Of a stretch of DNA of 64,000 nt, positions 43,629 through 57,366 are shown in pieces (position 1 is the stretch's first letter; every line of letters begins with the position of its first letter). The DNA is from Colius striatus. Taxonomy: Eukaryota > Chordata > Aves > Coliiformes > Coliidae. The notes beneath the pieces were generated by a model. It was not told the origin of the DNA and made no database searches. It saw only the letters and a list, made by a program, of their open reading frames with translations. The position numbers were made by a program, and so were the translations under genes. The DNA lies in the NCBI RefSeq assembly GCF_028858725.1, contig NC_084790.1, positions 34,017,031-34,081,030 on the forward strand. The letters run 5' to 3'.

Positions 43629-46600
43629 CAAAAAAATAAAAGGGTGCAGCGCCTGTGAACACTTGCTGCTGCCAGCAAATGGCAAAAAAAACCACAGACA
43701 TAACTACTTGCTGGCAGGCATGGTCTATCAGAGCAAGCACTACACCTGTCCCCACCCAGAGGGGTGCAGGGCAGAGGGGAAGGGCTGTACCCTGCCCGCG
43801 GCCTGCCCCAGCCCTGCTCAGGGACCATTACCTACTGCAGAACCCAGAAGGCCGAGGACAGGCCCAGAGTGGCTGCCTGCATTAGGAAAAGCAGATCACA
43901 GGGCAGAGTCCTTTCTCACTCTCCCTCAAATTCCTAGCAAGATTTCATAGTCCTAGGAAACCCTAAACAGCCTTTTCAACATTTAACAGATGGTAACACC
44001 AAGTGCACCTCAACTCTCCCCGGAAGCTGTGCTCCTTGTGACACTTCACACTTAGAAGAAATGGGGAGGTCTGAGAAGGGCCTGTGCCTTCCACATAGTA
44101 GGGAAAAAGCTGCAGCAGGTGAGCACAGAAACAGAGGAGGAAGTTCCATGTCTAATATCTGTTAAACTCATGCTGGTGAGAGCAGCAGAAAAACTTGGAT
44201 GAGGAGTGGGAGAAAGGGAAGGCAGCTTTCATGATGAAGCAAGGTAGTTGTGAAAAAAAAAAAGACGGAAATAAACACCCTGCATTAATCCCTGGATTCA
44301 CCATGGGTCAAGTGAGGGCAGAAGAAGTAATTTCAGTCATCATATATCCCCAAAAAAGTATTTCAGAGTAAAATTATGCAGAACATGCACTGGTTCAGAC
44401 ACCTTCATTCAATCCACTGAGTCCAGTTCTCATTGCTCATACATCCTTATAACAAATCTGGCACCTTATTTGTCTCTAAGGAGAGCCACATGTAGGATAC
44501 ACATGCAGCAAGAAAGGAGAAGCCAGGACACATCACAGCTGCTCACTGCTGCAGGGTGACCATTTCTGGTTCTGCCCTGCTGAAGGTGTTTCTATATGAA
44601 GCCTGATGAATCCATTGCTTTAGAAACTCCAGAAGCCCAGAGGAAGTGTTGATCCAAAGACGACAGGCTCTGGATCAAGCACTTCATTAGTTGCTAAGGG
44701 GAAGGCATCACTTACAATGTGTAAGCTTCAAAATGAAAGTGATAGGACCTAGCTAGCAGGGATCAGGGGAGAATCAGACCCAGGGGAATCATCAAGCTCA
44801 GACAAACATGCTAGGGAACACGCAGCACTTTGCAGCACACACCACTCCAGTATGAACAGACACCAAGCACAACCAGGTCTCATCTTCCCCTATTTTGAGG
44901 CACTTCCATTCTCCTTCCTATAGAAGCTGTTCCACAAACAGAATATTCTTCCTTCCAAAGCCAACAAGGTTTAAGCTGGTACATCAATACTCACAGCTAT
45001 ATACTTCACTTTGTTTCACACAGGAGAAAAAATGAGATTTAGCAGCTGCAATCTTACACCTTTGAAGAGGCTTGTAATTTAAACTAGCTTCCTGAGCAAG
45101 CTGGATGAGCTGTGCCTTCAGGTTTCATTTGGTATATCAGAAGACTGCTGAATACGTTGCATGTTGCTTGTCAGGGACACTTGTCAGCACACACCATCCC
45201 ATCTCCTCGGAGTCCAGCCTGCAGAGTGCACCTGCTGTCACACTGTTCACCAGAGCAAAGGGCACTGACTGCACACAGCTTGGCAAGGCCTTCCTAAATG
45301 CCTGGCCTCAAATGCCCACAGACCATTACTGACTTGTTGGGTCTGCCAGCAGCATTACTCTGGAGAGCTGCACAGCCATTACTGTGTGTGCCTCCAGAGC
45401 TTTGATTAGTAGCAGAATCCACTCCAGGAGAAGAGATAGCACCATTTTACTGATTACAAGAGGTGAAAGATTCCTTACAGTTTACACAAAAAATGATCCT
45501 TCTAGTTAAAGTCTTTGCCTACCTCCACGCTCCCTTTCCCTTTCTGTGGTACTTCTTGCTCAGTTCTGCCACACAAGGTAAAAATCTACCAGGAGATCTC
45601 CTCTTGCCCTCACCACAGAGGTGGTGTTGAGGCAGGGTGAATCTCACAATCTTCAGCCCTCCAGAATCCAGATGAGGTGCCACAGAAGGCTTTGGCTGGG
45701 GTTGCTAGAGGCAACAGTGTTTCTGCTGCCTTTCTTTAATCCCTTATTTCCACTTGCCCTTTTGTTTGCTTTGTTTGATATTGAACTGAATGCCATACTA
45801 TTAATTTGTAAGTATATATTTCTTTGTTCATTCTGCCCACCTGGTGTAATTGCCCACTGATGCTTGGCAGCTTGACACTGCAGAACCTCCATCTCCTGCG
45901 GACTGTACTCCCAACTCAAGTGTTTCTAAGTACACATTCAGAGCATCCAGAGGCTTTGTATATGGCAAAGAAAGATCTGACTAACATTATCCTTCTTTGC
46001 TGCTACAGTAAAGTATCCTTCTTTGCTGCTACTTAGGAAGTAGGTATCAATCCATATTCCAGCACTTTGCACATTAAGAGTAAACAGATGAGTGAGAAAA
46101 GCTGCAGGATGCTCTGTATGGGATACAAGGAGAAGGGTCATTCTGCGAGAAGATGCTAGAAGACCTATCCTAAGGTCTTATGGACTAGTCAAGACTATTT
46201 GAAGTAATAAGCAGAATAAAAAAACATTACCAACAGCACTGGCCTTTCCCCAACAGAACACTGCTTTGTTTGCTTCTCAGCTTGACAATGCTTATTTTTC
46301 CTACACCATGCTTATCCCACCCATTCTCCTTTGGTTGTGCACTTCCATTTCCCATATCCTCCCTGCCTCCCTCCCTTCTCTTTGGGTATCCCAGGTGAAT
46401 CCTACACTACTATGCTTTTTTCAACAATCTTTCTCAATGTCAACAAGCGGTTTGTTCCCAACAGTAAAAGATCCACTTCCTTCATTCTTGTTTGAGAGCT
46501 TGGAGTCAAAACACACTTCTGGGCATCTCGTTAGTACTGTTTCAGCAGCAACTGCCCGTTCCCCAGCATTCACTCACAGATTTCCCTGATCTGCAGTCCT

Positions 46601-49600
46601 TTATCACCACACATCCTACTCCTACATCCTCTTTACAGGCTGCTCATTCTTCCATCCTGCCTCAGTCTTGGCCACGTGTCCATGATCCCCTTCCCTTCAG
46701 TTACTATCACACACCTACACAAAAGCTTCCCTCACAGGGAAGAGGATTACACTGCACTGCACCAGGCCCTTTTCAGGGGCCCAACACCAGCAGCAGCGTA
46801 AGAAATACAGCTGCCAAACCCCTGCAGGGACTCTTCTCCAACAGGAGAAGAGGCACTTGGTTTCCAGGAGGTTCCATCAACCTTAACATACTAATGAAAA
46901 CCATTTCTCTAATGCTTGCATATAGTTTTGCATGAGGGAGTGGAAATGCTTTGGGTATCTGAGTCAATTCTCACTTGCTAAAGAAAGAAACACACAAAGT
47001 AATTTTGTTTTTTTTTTAATTGATCACTTGTTAAGTTGTAATACATTTCAAAGCAAAATATTTTGAGGACACTGTGAAAACCATTAAGTCTATCTTTAAT
47101 CAAAGCTTAATTTGACTGTATTACCTTTATGTACAGGTATAATTTTCATTTCACTAGTAGCAAAATTATTCAATACATCACATTTCTTGAAAGATGGCAA
47201 AAAATAGGACTTGAATATCTATTCTGCCCTTCCACACACCTCAAACCAGAAAAATCATAGGTATAGAAAGTACAATCACAACTACAGGTAAATACAATAA
47301 GGACCTCAGAGTGAGCTGGAGATCACAATCACTTCTACAAGTCTACATTGCAAATATACAGTACATTCCAGTGAAGTGTTTTGGGAGTTCTCACAATGTC
47401 TCTTAATCCCCTTTTGATAATAAAAGCTTCTATGATAACATGTATCCTTCATAAAAATGGCTGGATTTGTATTTTTAGAGTATACATAGGAAGCTTAATG
47501 CAGTCTAAACTGCAATCTACAATAAGCTCGCACTGCAAGATGCATCAGGATCAGAACCACAGGTCAGCTGAGTCACCCTTTGCTCCTGGTCAAAAGGCAG
47601 CTGGTACCAGCTGGTACCAGTTGCTCTGCATCAGGGACAGATGCAAGGGGTGGGAAATGGTACATTCCTTCTACAGCTTCCACACCTTAATCACCTTAAA
47701 GTTCTTGACAGAAAATGTCAACTGACTCAAAGCATAGGCAATTGTATGGACTAATTTGAACTTATTTACAAAGCATTCATTACACTGCAGTTGTCAGACA
47801 ATTAAGGACACAGATAAGAAGCAACAAAGTTTCCACAGCTGCGCTTCCCCTGCAATAGTCCTGTAAGCAGCTGAGGATGCAGTGACCAGCAACAGTGCAA
47901 AAGTGCTGCTACTGCTGCAGGGAAACTGCACCTGGACCCTGGGAGATAGGATAGCACAGGCCACTCTGCAGTCTGAGGGCAGCAACACCTCTTCAGGCCA
48001 TAAAAGCAGCAACCCCATGCACATAGCTTGGAGATGGAGTCTGCATTCTGGAAAGAACTGTTACTCTCTGCTTGGCCAGACAATACTGGAGGAACTTTCT
48101 AGAATTATCAAGAAAATAGAGGTAAACAAGGCATTTTTCGTGAGCAATAGTTACTCTCACAGGTGCAATGCCAAGGACTTTGTCATCCATCCAAGTAAAA
48201 ATACTTCAATAGCACAGTTGTAGGTTTTCCATTCTGCACCTGCTGAAGGAAACTACCATTGATTACCAAATTATCAAAGCCTTATCCAAGCGACAAGGTA
48301 GAATAACTTTTACTCCCAGGCTTGATGCCTGGAAATCACTATCCACCAACAATACTGAGCATAACTGCATGGTTTAATATAGCCCATAACTGCTCCTTTT
48401 CTTTCTCTTCTCTGCTGTTAAGTTCAAGGAAATTTGACAGCACTGGGAAACATCAACAGGCCTCTCCATGGTTAAAGACACCAAATGATTTCCTCCAACA
48501 GTCACGTCATTCCTCTCAGTTTGGCAGGCTCTACTCACACTCTTAATGACAATTTTTCTTTACAGATCTTTGCTGGACTCTCCAAATCTAATAGCATGTA
48601 ACACAAGCAACTTAATTAAGAAATAACTAGTGGAAATTTGCTGTATCATTTTTTAAGTCCCACTCTATAGCAGCTTCTGCAAAAACACTTGTTACTGCTG
48701 CTTGTCTGTAGCCAGTCAGGGACTGTTCTAAAAGAAGTGGAAAAGCAAGCTACAATCTATGTTCTTTCCACTATTCTAGGCCTGTTTTTACCAGAGGTAG
48801 GAAGGAACAGGTCAATGAAGAGAGAATTAGAAACCAGAATTTGAGGTGTAGGTTCCAGATGTTCTTTCCTTAACCTAGGTTGCGTTGGTTTTTTTTTCCT
48901 CTTAAAATAATAATGTCAAGGTTCTCGTTTAAGAACTTGATCCTGATAGGCTGCAAAGAAGGCATGGTACCAGTCAGTTGTTAACAACTGACAAGGAAAC
49001 TACAACATGAGCCAAAAGGCACCGTGATCTGCTGCAAGTCAAGGTGCTTCACAACAGAACATCAAGTGCCACCTGTCAAGTCTGGCAGTAAGACCACCAA
49101 CTGACTGGCAGCATTCAGTTACCACAACCTCATGCTTCACAGTCAAGCAGAAGCAGATCAGTTCCAGCTTTCAAGTCCAGCTTGTTTCACTTCAACATCT
49201 CAAAACTTACCCATGCCATGAATAACAAGCAAGAATGGAAAATACACATTTTAAGCCCAGAGATAATTCAGTATCTAAGTCTCACCTTAATTTTTCTAAA
49301 AGCCTTTTCTAAAAGCTTTTCAATTTGTGGACATTAAGGGTAGAGGTGCAGTGCAATATGCATGCAAGTTTGGGTGCAGTCCTATCCCATATGGCAGACA
49401 ACCAATTGACAATGAAGTACAGAGCATAAAAAAGGTCAAAAAGCCCTCATTCCTGATGTTTTTCCATTTTTTAAACTACTGGTTTAAGATGAATTAAAAC
49501 AGAACTTTTTTCTTCTTCTAAATGACCTTCTCATTTAAAAGCAAAATTAAAATGTAATATATGTTTACATAAAATTACATTCACTTCCTTAATCTTTCCA

Positions 49601-52364
49601 GATTCCTATAACTAAAAACAAGCCTTTCACTATGAAACACCTTTAGTGGTCCTCATGTTGCTCTATGTTCTAAAGAAAACAAATCTTCAGTTTACTATGC
49701 TCATGCTGATTATAATTTGAGTTTTTGAAGTTTGCTCACATGGCCTTACAGAACCCAAACTTTTCACACATTCTTGTATGCAACACAGCTGAATGACAGT
49801 TACACACACACACCCCACATGTGCATGCACTGCCAAAATAATTTCACTGTTAAGATTTGAGAGTTTACCAGGCAGAGTGTCTCCTAGATTCTTAGCACCA
49901 AAATTCAAACACATCGAAAGGAGCAGGGCAGAGGAATCCAGCCAGTTCACCACTGAGGACCAGAGCTGGTTAAGCCAATAAAGTAAGTTGAGAGGTCCTT
50001 TCAATCTGACTGATGTTTCAGTAACTTTCAAATGGCTCTTGGAAGAATCTGCAGCCAAATGTCATGGTTTTCTATAATTTCAGAAAGGGGAAATCCATTT
50101 CAAGAGAGACGCAGTTCCAGATAAAACACCTGCACTCTTGTTCTCCTGATCCCTTAAAATCATATCTAAGGTTCCTCTCTAATATTAAAGAAAAACTTAC
50201 CAACAAGAGCAGAGAATTAAAAAGAGAGAAAGGTTTGTCCAGAAAGTGCTGCCAAACTTAGAAAGCAGAGGAAGATATTTTGCTCCCAATACACATTCTA
50301 AATTTTTATACATGTGTTTCAAGGAAAGAGTAATTCAAAATGTGTCCTTCAAAATGAAGTTGTTCATATGTGCTTTTAAGGAACATGCATTTTCTAAGCA
50401 GTCCTGCCTCACTAAAAGCAGCTTTCTTGGAAACACATTTATCACAGCTGTATCTAGGAGTGCAATCACAGTCACCATGTGTGTCTCTGTGAAACTGCAA
50501 CTACCTATCATTTGCCTTAGGACCGTAAAAAGCCAAGCAGGTCCCCAACAAACCTATCCTACCAGCAGAAGCCCATAATTTCCATGGATGCAGACCACAT
50601 AAACAAAGAATTAACAAAATGTCCCAAAGAAAAAAGGTTAGCTCTTAGCAATAAATCAAACAGCAGGTTATTTTTACAAAGAAATCTGAGATTTACTGAG
50701 ATTTAAGACTGACTCAAAGCAGTAACTGAAATACAACTGCAGCTATGAGTAATATACAACCTTGCTGATCCAGAACTGATCCTGGATTCCATCTTAATAA
50801 GAGAATCACAGTAGCTGAATATGGATGTGAATATGCACACACACAAAACCTTTTATCAGATGTTAATAAGTAACGGTATTACATCTGAGCTTAGAGAGTA
50901 TAACTTGTAACCTTTGTTTCTAAGTCTCTAACCCATCAGCTCTCAGGGTGGTATGGCAGTGGAAAACCTCATCCAAGACACTGCTCAGGTGGCATTAGGC
51001 TCCCACCGTTTCTGCTTAGATATTGCTCAGCTGAACAATTACCTCTGATACTTAACTGAGAGGTATGCACAATGTATAAAATGACAAGATGATAAAAATA
51101 TCCCCTTTAATGACCAACTGTACTGTTTTATGAGTTTGCTACCAAACCTTTAACATCACAACACTAATTTTCAACATTTTCAAGTTTTATATGAAAACTG
51201 TGTTTTGACATTACACTGACTATAACAGCCATTGGTCACTTGCACTCATTCACCCTGGCACTAGTGAAAATCTGCCTTCTGAATAGGGATGAGAACACAT
51301 GGCAAGTTTTGTCATGAAGTTGTCTCTACCCATTCTATGCAGTGCACGGAAGGCAGGACAGAAGAAATACAAGTATACCAACATACCCACATTTTCACGT
51401 ACACTGTTGCCATGCGTATCTCAAATACAGAAGTACAGACATGCAACAACATGTGTTAAAACACTTTAAATGCTCTCCAGATGACAATGAGTAACGTAGT
51501 ATTTACCCAGACAAATGAAAGCAGAGTAAAATGTTTTGTGCTTACACTTCAAGTTTCAGAATAACATTATTTGTATCAGAATGAAGTCCAATGGAAGGAT
51601 TTTCTACTGAAATTAGAAGCAAGAGACATCATTTAAAGAACCAGGAAAGTAAGCGCTGCCTTCCAAAGGTTCACAATAAATAACAAAACAGCAGGAAAGA
51701 TTTGTTTCTAGGTTCACGATATATTAAAAAAAACAAAAAAATCAGTAACTGATTTTTCAGTTAATCACAAAATCAGTGGCTGACTTTCCCACATTTGAGG
51801 TCTTTTTGGCTAAACAACTGTTACCTTATTGTAAGGAACATGGGTCTGGTCAGAAAACATTATTTACAGAGTGATTATCAGATTGAGGAAAATATACACC
51901 TTCAGGTTTGAGATAAGCCAAGCAAATTCACTGCTGACAACTAAAGCACTTTGAATGAAGTGACAGGCACCAAACACCAAAATCAAATCACAGAACTACT
52001 GAAAGTAACAGGCTAGTTGGGGAAGGCAGAGGTAAAGCATAGATCAGTTAAAGTGGAATGATTTATAACTAATATTAGTATACCAGAAATCATGAAGCTT
52101 CATTAAAATTATGGTTTACCATATGTAAAATTGAAAGGAAATCATTACTCCCTAGTTGTGATTTCTTTATGTACTGAGCAGCTGCTTTCTTAATGAATTT
52201 GCGTAATGCTTTGTACTCTATATCTAACAAAACCCATCACCACGTATAACTGATTAGAAATTCTGTTGTACTTGTGGAAAAGCACTCCATAAATCATAGG
52301 TGCAATAAAGTAACAACAATGCTCAGCTCCAGTTTTTTGAAGTAGTTCTATAAAATACGGAGTT
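43629..52364. other. Long intergenic stretch, including the GAK 3' UTR
   Basis: About 8.7 kb with no gene, LTR or CR1 that I recognise. Its right part (some length left of 52365) must be the 3' UTR of GAK, which is transcribed leftward; I could not fix the polyadenylation site. Left of that, several short frames (45105-45332, 46266-46935, 47381-47725) have no motifs. A 10-bp tandem duplication (CTGGTACCAG twice) is at 47589-47609. CA/CACA runs occur near 49802. I specifically looked for a complexin gene (neighbour of GAK in mammals) and saw none. Confidence 0.5.
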
Positions 52365-52466
52365 TTAGAAAAGGGACTTCGATCCCTGGTTTTCAAACTC
52401 TGACCATGCATCATTCAATTCCATGAAGATCATTTTGGCATACTGCTCATAAGGTTGTCCCGTGGC
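52365..52466 (-). CDS. GAK: GAK last coding exon (end of J domain)
   Basis: Cyclin-G-associated kinase, also called auxilin 2, is a clathrin-uncoating co-chaperone and kinase. This exon encodes [19 protein letters not shown] and the terminal GSKSLF, followed by TAA (52365-52367). It is the last helix of the C-terminal DnaJ domain. The acceptor is CCAG|GCCACG (exon starts 52466, phase 0). The end GSKSLF, together with the upstream exons, fits GAK better than its neuronal paralogue DNAJC6. Confidence 0.93.
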   Translation of the reverse strand, partial: ATGQPYEQYAKMIFMELNDAWSEFENQGSKSLF

Positions 52467-54073
52467 CTGGAAACAAACAGAACATATTAGAAGCCCCGAA
52501 ATACTAGGAATTATGTGGATTAGGAAAGGTAGCACCACTTCTACATTTGCCACCTTATTCAACAACTTTAGACTGCTACATGAATACAATTTTGCAGATA
52601 CATAGCTCTTCAATCATATGTAAAATCTGCCATGACTATTTTAAACAAAATCAAAGTCTTGGTTTCCTCACTTTACTCCAAACTTTTAGCATAATTAATA
52701 AATGCCTGCAATTTTAGCTACAAACAGTTTTTAAAGTTGCTCTTTTCATAACTAGTTTTATTATTAGTTCATGATCAAATCCAGTTATTTTTTAAATGCT
52801 CTCTGACAGACCCTCCAGTAGCACACAAGAAAAAAATTTAGGCACTACTTAAAACTACTGCTTTGGATGAGATTTTCTGGAGCAAAATCTGTTGTTGATT
52901 GTGTATGATGTTATGATTCAACATTACCAAAACTGAACTTGCTATGCATTTGCCTCCACACTCAAACAAAAGACAGTATGCTCCTGATTCCCTGCCCATT
53001 TCACAACAGCCCTGCTTTGCAGCACCACCATTAGTAAAGATCCAGTCCCATACAACCAGTCAATTTAGCAGGTTCTTTCCAACACAAAAGGGCAGCCCCA
53101 GAGCCCTCTCCAGTATCTTTCCCATTCTGCTGCTTGGCTTTTGCCATTTGCATTACTTTATACACCCTTTAAGGGACTGCTTTAACTCAAAGTGGTAGTA
53201 AAAAAAAAAAAAAAAAAAGACAAAAAAAAAGGAAAATACCTCGGCTCTGACACTGATGTGTTAATGTGGCTTATAGAAAGCACCAGAAAAACCCAAAAGG
53301 TGGAGGAAGCCACATGGCCAAGAACAAAGGATAAGGGGAATGAAAAGAACAAACAGGATTTTGGTCCTCTGTCATGGATTCAAGATGACATGGCACTTAC
53401 TACTGCTCACTGAACCACCAGTGAAGGCAAGCCTGAAAATTCAAATCAGTTATATTCAATGTTTTTTTATACCTAAAACACAGCTTAGAGCAGTGACTCA
53501 GAAAAAGAAGCTACCTTCATACATTTGGACACTTACAATGAGCAATGGAATGCATTAGGTATTAAAAGACAACTAGAACGTCATAGCCATCAAGTGTTTT
53601 TCGACTTTAGTAAAGTTTAGTATTTCTAGCTCCCAGTATAGCTTACAAAAGGAGGTTAAGCAGGTTTTTTTCCCCACTAGTTTTGCTGTAGCAGCTTCTG
53701 AATTTTCATGTACTGGTGAATAGTCCTAAAGTACCATCTGGTAAAAATAAAGCAGATTCTGCTAATCAGCATTAAGCCTGTCAGGAGTCAGTTACAACTC
53801 ACCATAACTGACTTTGGTACTCAGTACAAACTTCAAGAGACCTTTCAGATGTTAACATTTATCTGTTGAACTCCGTGCTCTGGTTGGATGATAAAAACAT
53901 ACTATGTGAATGCAGTAGGACATAACATTCAGAAGATAATGGAAGTAAAGTGAAGAGCACCTTAGGATGCTGATCAGGAAGCATGGCTGTGACCTCTGAC
54001 AGTGACTACTATAGTGTGGTAAAAGCAGTTTGTATTCCTTCTAAAGGAAAGAAGATCAGAGGAACACACTCAC
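52467..54073 (-). other. GAK intron, nothing recognised
   Basis: Contains an A-rich run (53201-53232) and short frames only. No repeat of known family is recognised. Confidence 0.6.
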
Positions 54074-54250
54074 CTTATCGGGATGAACTACAAGCACTGC
54101 TTTCCTGTAGTACTTCTTTACTTGTTCAGGAGTCACAAGATCTGCCATGCTCACTGGCTTCCACTTATTTTCCCCTTCCCAGAGCACAGTATGAAGAGTG
54201 GATATTAGTGCTCTGATATTTCTCTCTTTTCCTTCAATCCACTCAAGAAT
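54074..54250 (-). CDS. GAK: GAK exon: core of the DnaJ domain
   Basis: 59 codons, phase 0 at both ends. Acceptor TTTCTCAG|ATTCTTG, donor GATAAG|GTGAGT. It encodes [20 protein letters not shown] through AVLVVHPDK. The HPD tripeptide (54077-54085), which stimulates the Hsc70 ATPase, is intact. Together with the last exon this gives a complete auxilin-type J domain that recruits Hsc70 to clathrin coats. Confidence 0.95.
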
Positions 54251-54835
54251 CTGAGAAACACACATACATTTATACACATGTATACATTCATAAAACTGAA
54301 TTCAGCACTGCAAGCACTCTGACTTTATCAAGAAACATAACCTTCACTCTGTATAAAACTATGATTAAGACCCAAGTGCAGTTGTCTTGATGCACTTACA
54401 CCCCAAGTTCAGCTGTCTTACTACATTCCGTTTTCTAGCACCCAGATCATTATCCACTCAAAAGTAGCAGTTTGCATCTGACACTAATGAGTAATTCATT
54501 GTTATCAGTTTATTGGAGAAATTCTGTCATTACAACAGAAATTATTGAGATTTACATATTACAAAATCCTGTGAAAATAATGACAAGAGAACTGACAATT
54601 AAAAACATCTGTTACCATTATATCAGCTCCTTGTCAGGGCACAACATTAATTTCCTAAAATTCTTCCTTGGTTTGCACAGAAGTTTCAGATCATGTATGT
54701 TAATAAATACAGATAAACAGTTCATTCTGCTTTATCAGTTTGCTGTGCTGGTCATTGTATTCTCCTGCTCTGCTAGGAGCAGTTCTAAGCCTAAGCTCTG
54801 ATTTTCATTCAGATCAAAATCACTGTTAAACAAAC

Positions 54836-54984
54836 CTTGAGTTTCAAGGGGTCCACATCCTTAGACATTTCTTCTTTTCTCATCTCTGCAATGGTCTTTG
54901 GTCCCTTTTTATCCGATTTAGCTGAAAACCCTTGATTAGATAAGAGATCCTCAAAGTCATTTTCTGAAACTTTTGGCTTTTGAC
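54836..54984 (-). CDS. GAK: GAK exon upstream of the J domain
   Basis: 149 bases; acceptor TTGTAG|GTCAAAAG, donor CTCAAG|GTTTGT. It encodes QKPKVSENDFEDLLSNQGF through KKGPKTIAEMRKEEM and DPLKLK, the conserved linker just before the J domain. The first codon is completed by the last base of the preceding exon (G|GT). Confidence 0.93.
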
Positions 54985-56364
54985 CTACAAAAGAAAAAGA
55001 TTAAGATTCACATAGGAGAACACATTAACAGGGGAAATATTGCACTTAGATGCCATTTCTCACTACCATGATAAATATCCTTCAGCGGCTCAATGATCCA
55101 CAAGACAAACTGGAGGACAGGAAGAAAAAGGATCATTGACGAGCTTTCAGTCCAGGAGAAGAGTTAACCCCATGTGCATGCCTGTGACGAAATACTTGTG
55201 TGTCCTCTTTTTTCAGAAACTGAGTCAACCTGAGGGAGTACCCATCTACCTATTGGTGATTTTGTAAACAGTTCCATTTTTTTTCCACTAAAAACTAATT
55301 CTAACTGCTGTGCAGCAGTTTTTCAAGTGGCCACATTCTCAACACTCTAGTCAAAAGTATGTAGTCAACATTTAAGTATGTTGAAACTTCTGCAGAATAA
55401 TGAAGGGATAAAATATCAACATGAATAGTCATTACAGAACCAGCAAGCTTCAGAGAAATATAGAATAACTGAACTCTTAAGAGGCCTCTGGATGTTATGT
55501 AGTCCAAACCCAACTGAAACAGAGACAACTAGATAAATTTAGCAGGTTCTTGTCCAATTGTGGTCTAGCTGTTTTCAAAGACTGAAAAACCTTGCCATTT
55601 CATGATACTAATAGGAAGTTTTCCCCTGCTCTTCAAGCAGACGTTCCTGTGTTGCAACTTACACTCACTGCCTTTCCATCCTGTTGCCTCCTTCCAGATA
55701 CAGACCAACAGAATTTCAACTTTAAGTTGAAGCATCTGCTGTTTACTTACATGCAAGTTAAAGAGAGGCATAATCCTAATACCAACACATCAGCAAAATA
55801 AAAATTCTCCAAGAAGTTTAATGCTGAAGAGACCATCCCCATCCCTGTACCTCTGGGTTTGCCTATTCTGCTGGAATATATTAAGGGACTGGTTTCCAAG
55901 AAAAACTCCAACCACTCCCATCCCCATCCCTGTTTGAAACACAAGAATTTCCACAAAGTTTCACCTCAGTCTTTCTTAAGACTAGCTACTCTTCTTCAGC
56001 TAGGAAAAATGTTGCATCCTTTTAACTGTCTACCACAAGTGGATTAGAACAAAGAAATATGATTAACTGTCTCTTTCTGGACAGAACAAATTTACCCTTC
56101 TAACCCCACGTGAGGTGAGCGAAAAAAGCCTTGAGACTTTATGTCCAAACATGCAAACCCTTGGGCCATGACCAGCTTTTCCACAATATTCTAGTGTAGC
56201 TTTGCAAAAGCAGGACACCAGATTTGCCAAGCTCTCTTCCGATTTCTACTAGATACAACCTAAAAGTAAGTACAAAGATGAAAGTACAAGAATTTCTGCA
56301 GTTGATAGTGTATCTGAGTAACTTCACACAGATGGTTGTTAACTAATGCCTTTAGAAAACTTAC
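54985..56364 (-). other. GAK intron, nothing recognised
   Basis: Single-copy-looking sequence with short open frames without motifs. Confidence 0.6.
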
Positions 56365-56562
56365 CAAAGTTTGGGGTTCGGACTCCTCTTTCTTCTCGTC
56401 CTCCAATAACACTGAAGTTTACCGTGTAGTTAGGTTTAGCTGCTGTGCTGGATTTAGTCTGGGAATGCCATGAAGTACTTTGTGGTTTTGTGGATTTCTG
56501 CCACTGATTCCCCACCTTCTGAGATGGTACAGTCTTCTGACCAAAGCCACCACTGGAGGAAC
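56365..56562 (-). CDS. GAK: GAK exon in the clathrin-binding region
   Basis: 198 bases; acceptor TTGTTAG|GTTCC, donor CTTTG|GTAAG. It encodes GGFGQKTVPSQKVGNQW to NFSVIGGREERGVRTPNF. It is rich in Ser, Thr, Gln and Gly, as expected for the unstructured clathrin/AP2-binding segment. Both exon borders split a glycine codon after its first base (phase 1), the same phase as the next two exons upstream. Confidence 0.9.
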
Positions 56563-57361
56563 CTAACAATAAATACTAAATCAGTTGTTTACCACAGTGT
56601 CTGTCATCTGTTTAACACAAGGCAGCTTAGTCTTGACATCTAACCACATAGTTTAGAGTCACAGCACTATGTAAGAGTCACAGAAAAATGTGTGTAAAAA
56701 GTTAAGAGTCTCATTAGCAAGTAACTTGGATGGCAAGAGCTAGAGCCATTACTGAAAGCCTTACAGCCCCTTAGAACTCCAGTTCAATTGCCAATTTTAG
56801 CAGAAGCATTTAGTCTTATCTGATCAGTCAGGCATGTGTAAAGCTAGAAAATAATTTGTCAGTGACAGTAGTTCTGTCTCCTAGTTCATTACACTACAGA
56901 GAATAATATGCAGAGGATACTGAAAGCATTAACTGGAAAATATTCTCACTATATTACACTTTCTTGATCGTGTAATTAGTCATTTCTTGCACCATTGTTT
57001 AAGAAAGATGAAAAGATTATTCTACAACAGTATTTATAGGGAATGTTGCATGTGAGTAATAACAGGCACTGAAGTCTGTAGGAGATATTGTTGTAATAAT
57101 CCTGATGTGATCTGTAGGCCCAGTGAATATTATTTTGATACTCAATTTTAGTAACTCACTTCTCTCTATTAAATCAGTGTAAATAGCACTGCTTAGTAGC
57201 TTCACTTGCTACTCATTTTAAACACACAGGATCCTCTTGTCCACTCTACAATGTTCACTGTAAATGAATTTGAGCAGAATGAAGGACCAACCTTTTTAAA
57301 ATCCCTTTTCCCTTTTTTTGTCTCACTGATGAGACTTAACCTAACATTCTTTAATTCTAAA
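56563..57361 (-). other. GAK intron up to the inserted LTR
   Basis: Nothing recognised before the target duplication CCAAG at 57362-57366. Confidence 0.6.
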
Positions 57362-57366
57362 CCAAG

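Noticed and set aside
47589..47609. Tandem CTGGTACCAG as a regulatory site
   Set aside because: Only two copies, no context; recorded as a chance palindromic duplication.
43629..52364. Complexin gene or other host gene in the gap
   Set aside because: No frame on either strand shows a recognisable conserved protein; only short motif-free frames.
52365..54984. DNAJC6 (neuronal auxilin) instead of GAK
   Set aside because: The J domain is similar in both, but the C-terminal residues and the upstream exons with PDLLGGWDSW and NFDPFADL fit GAK better.
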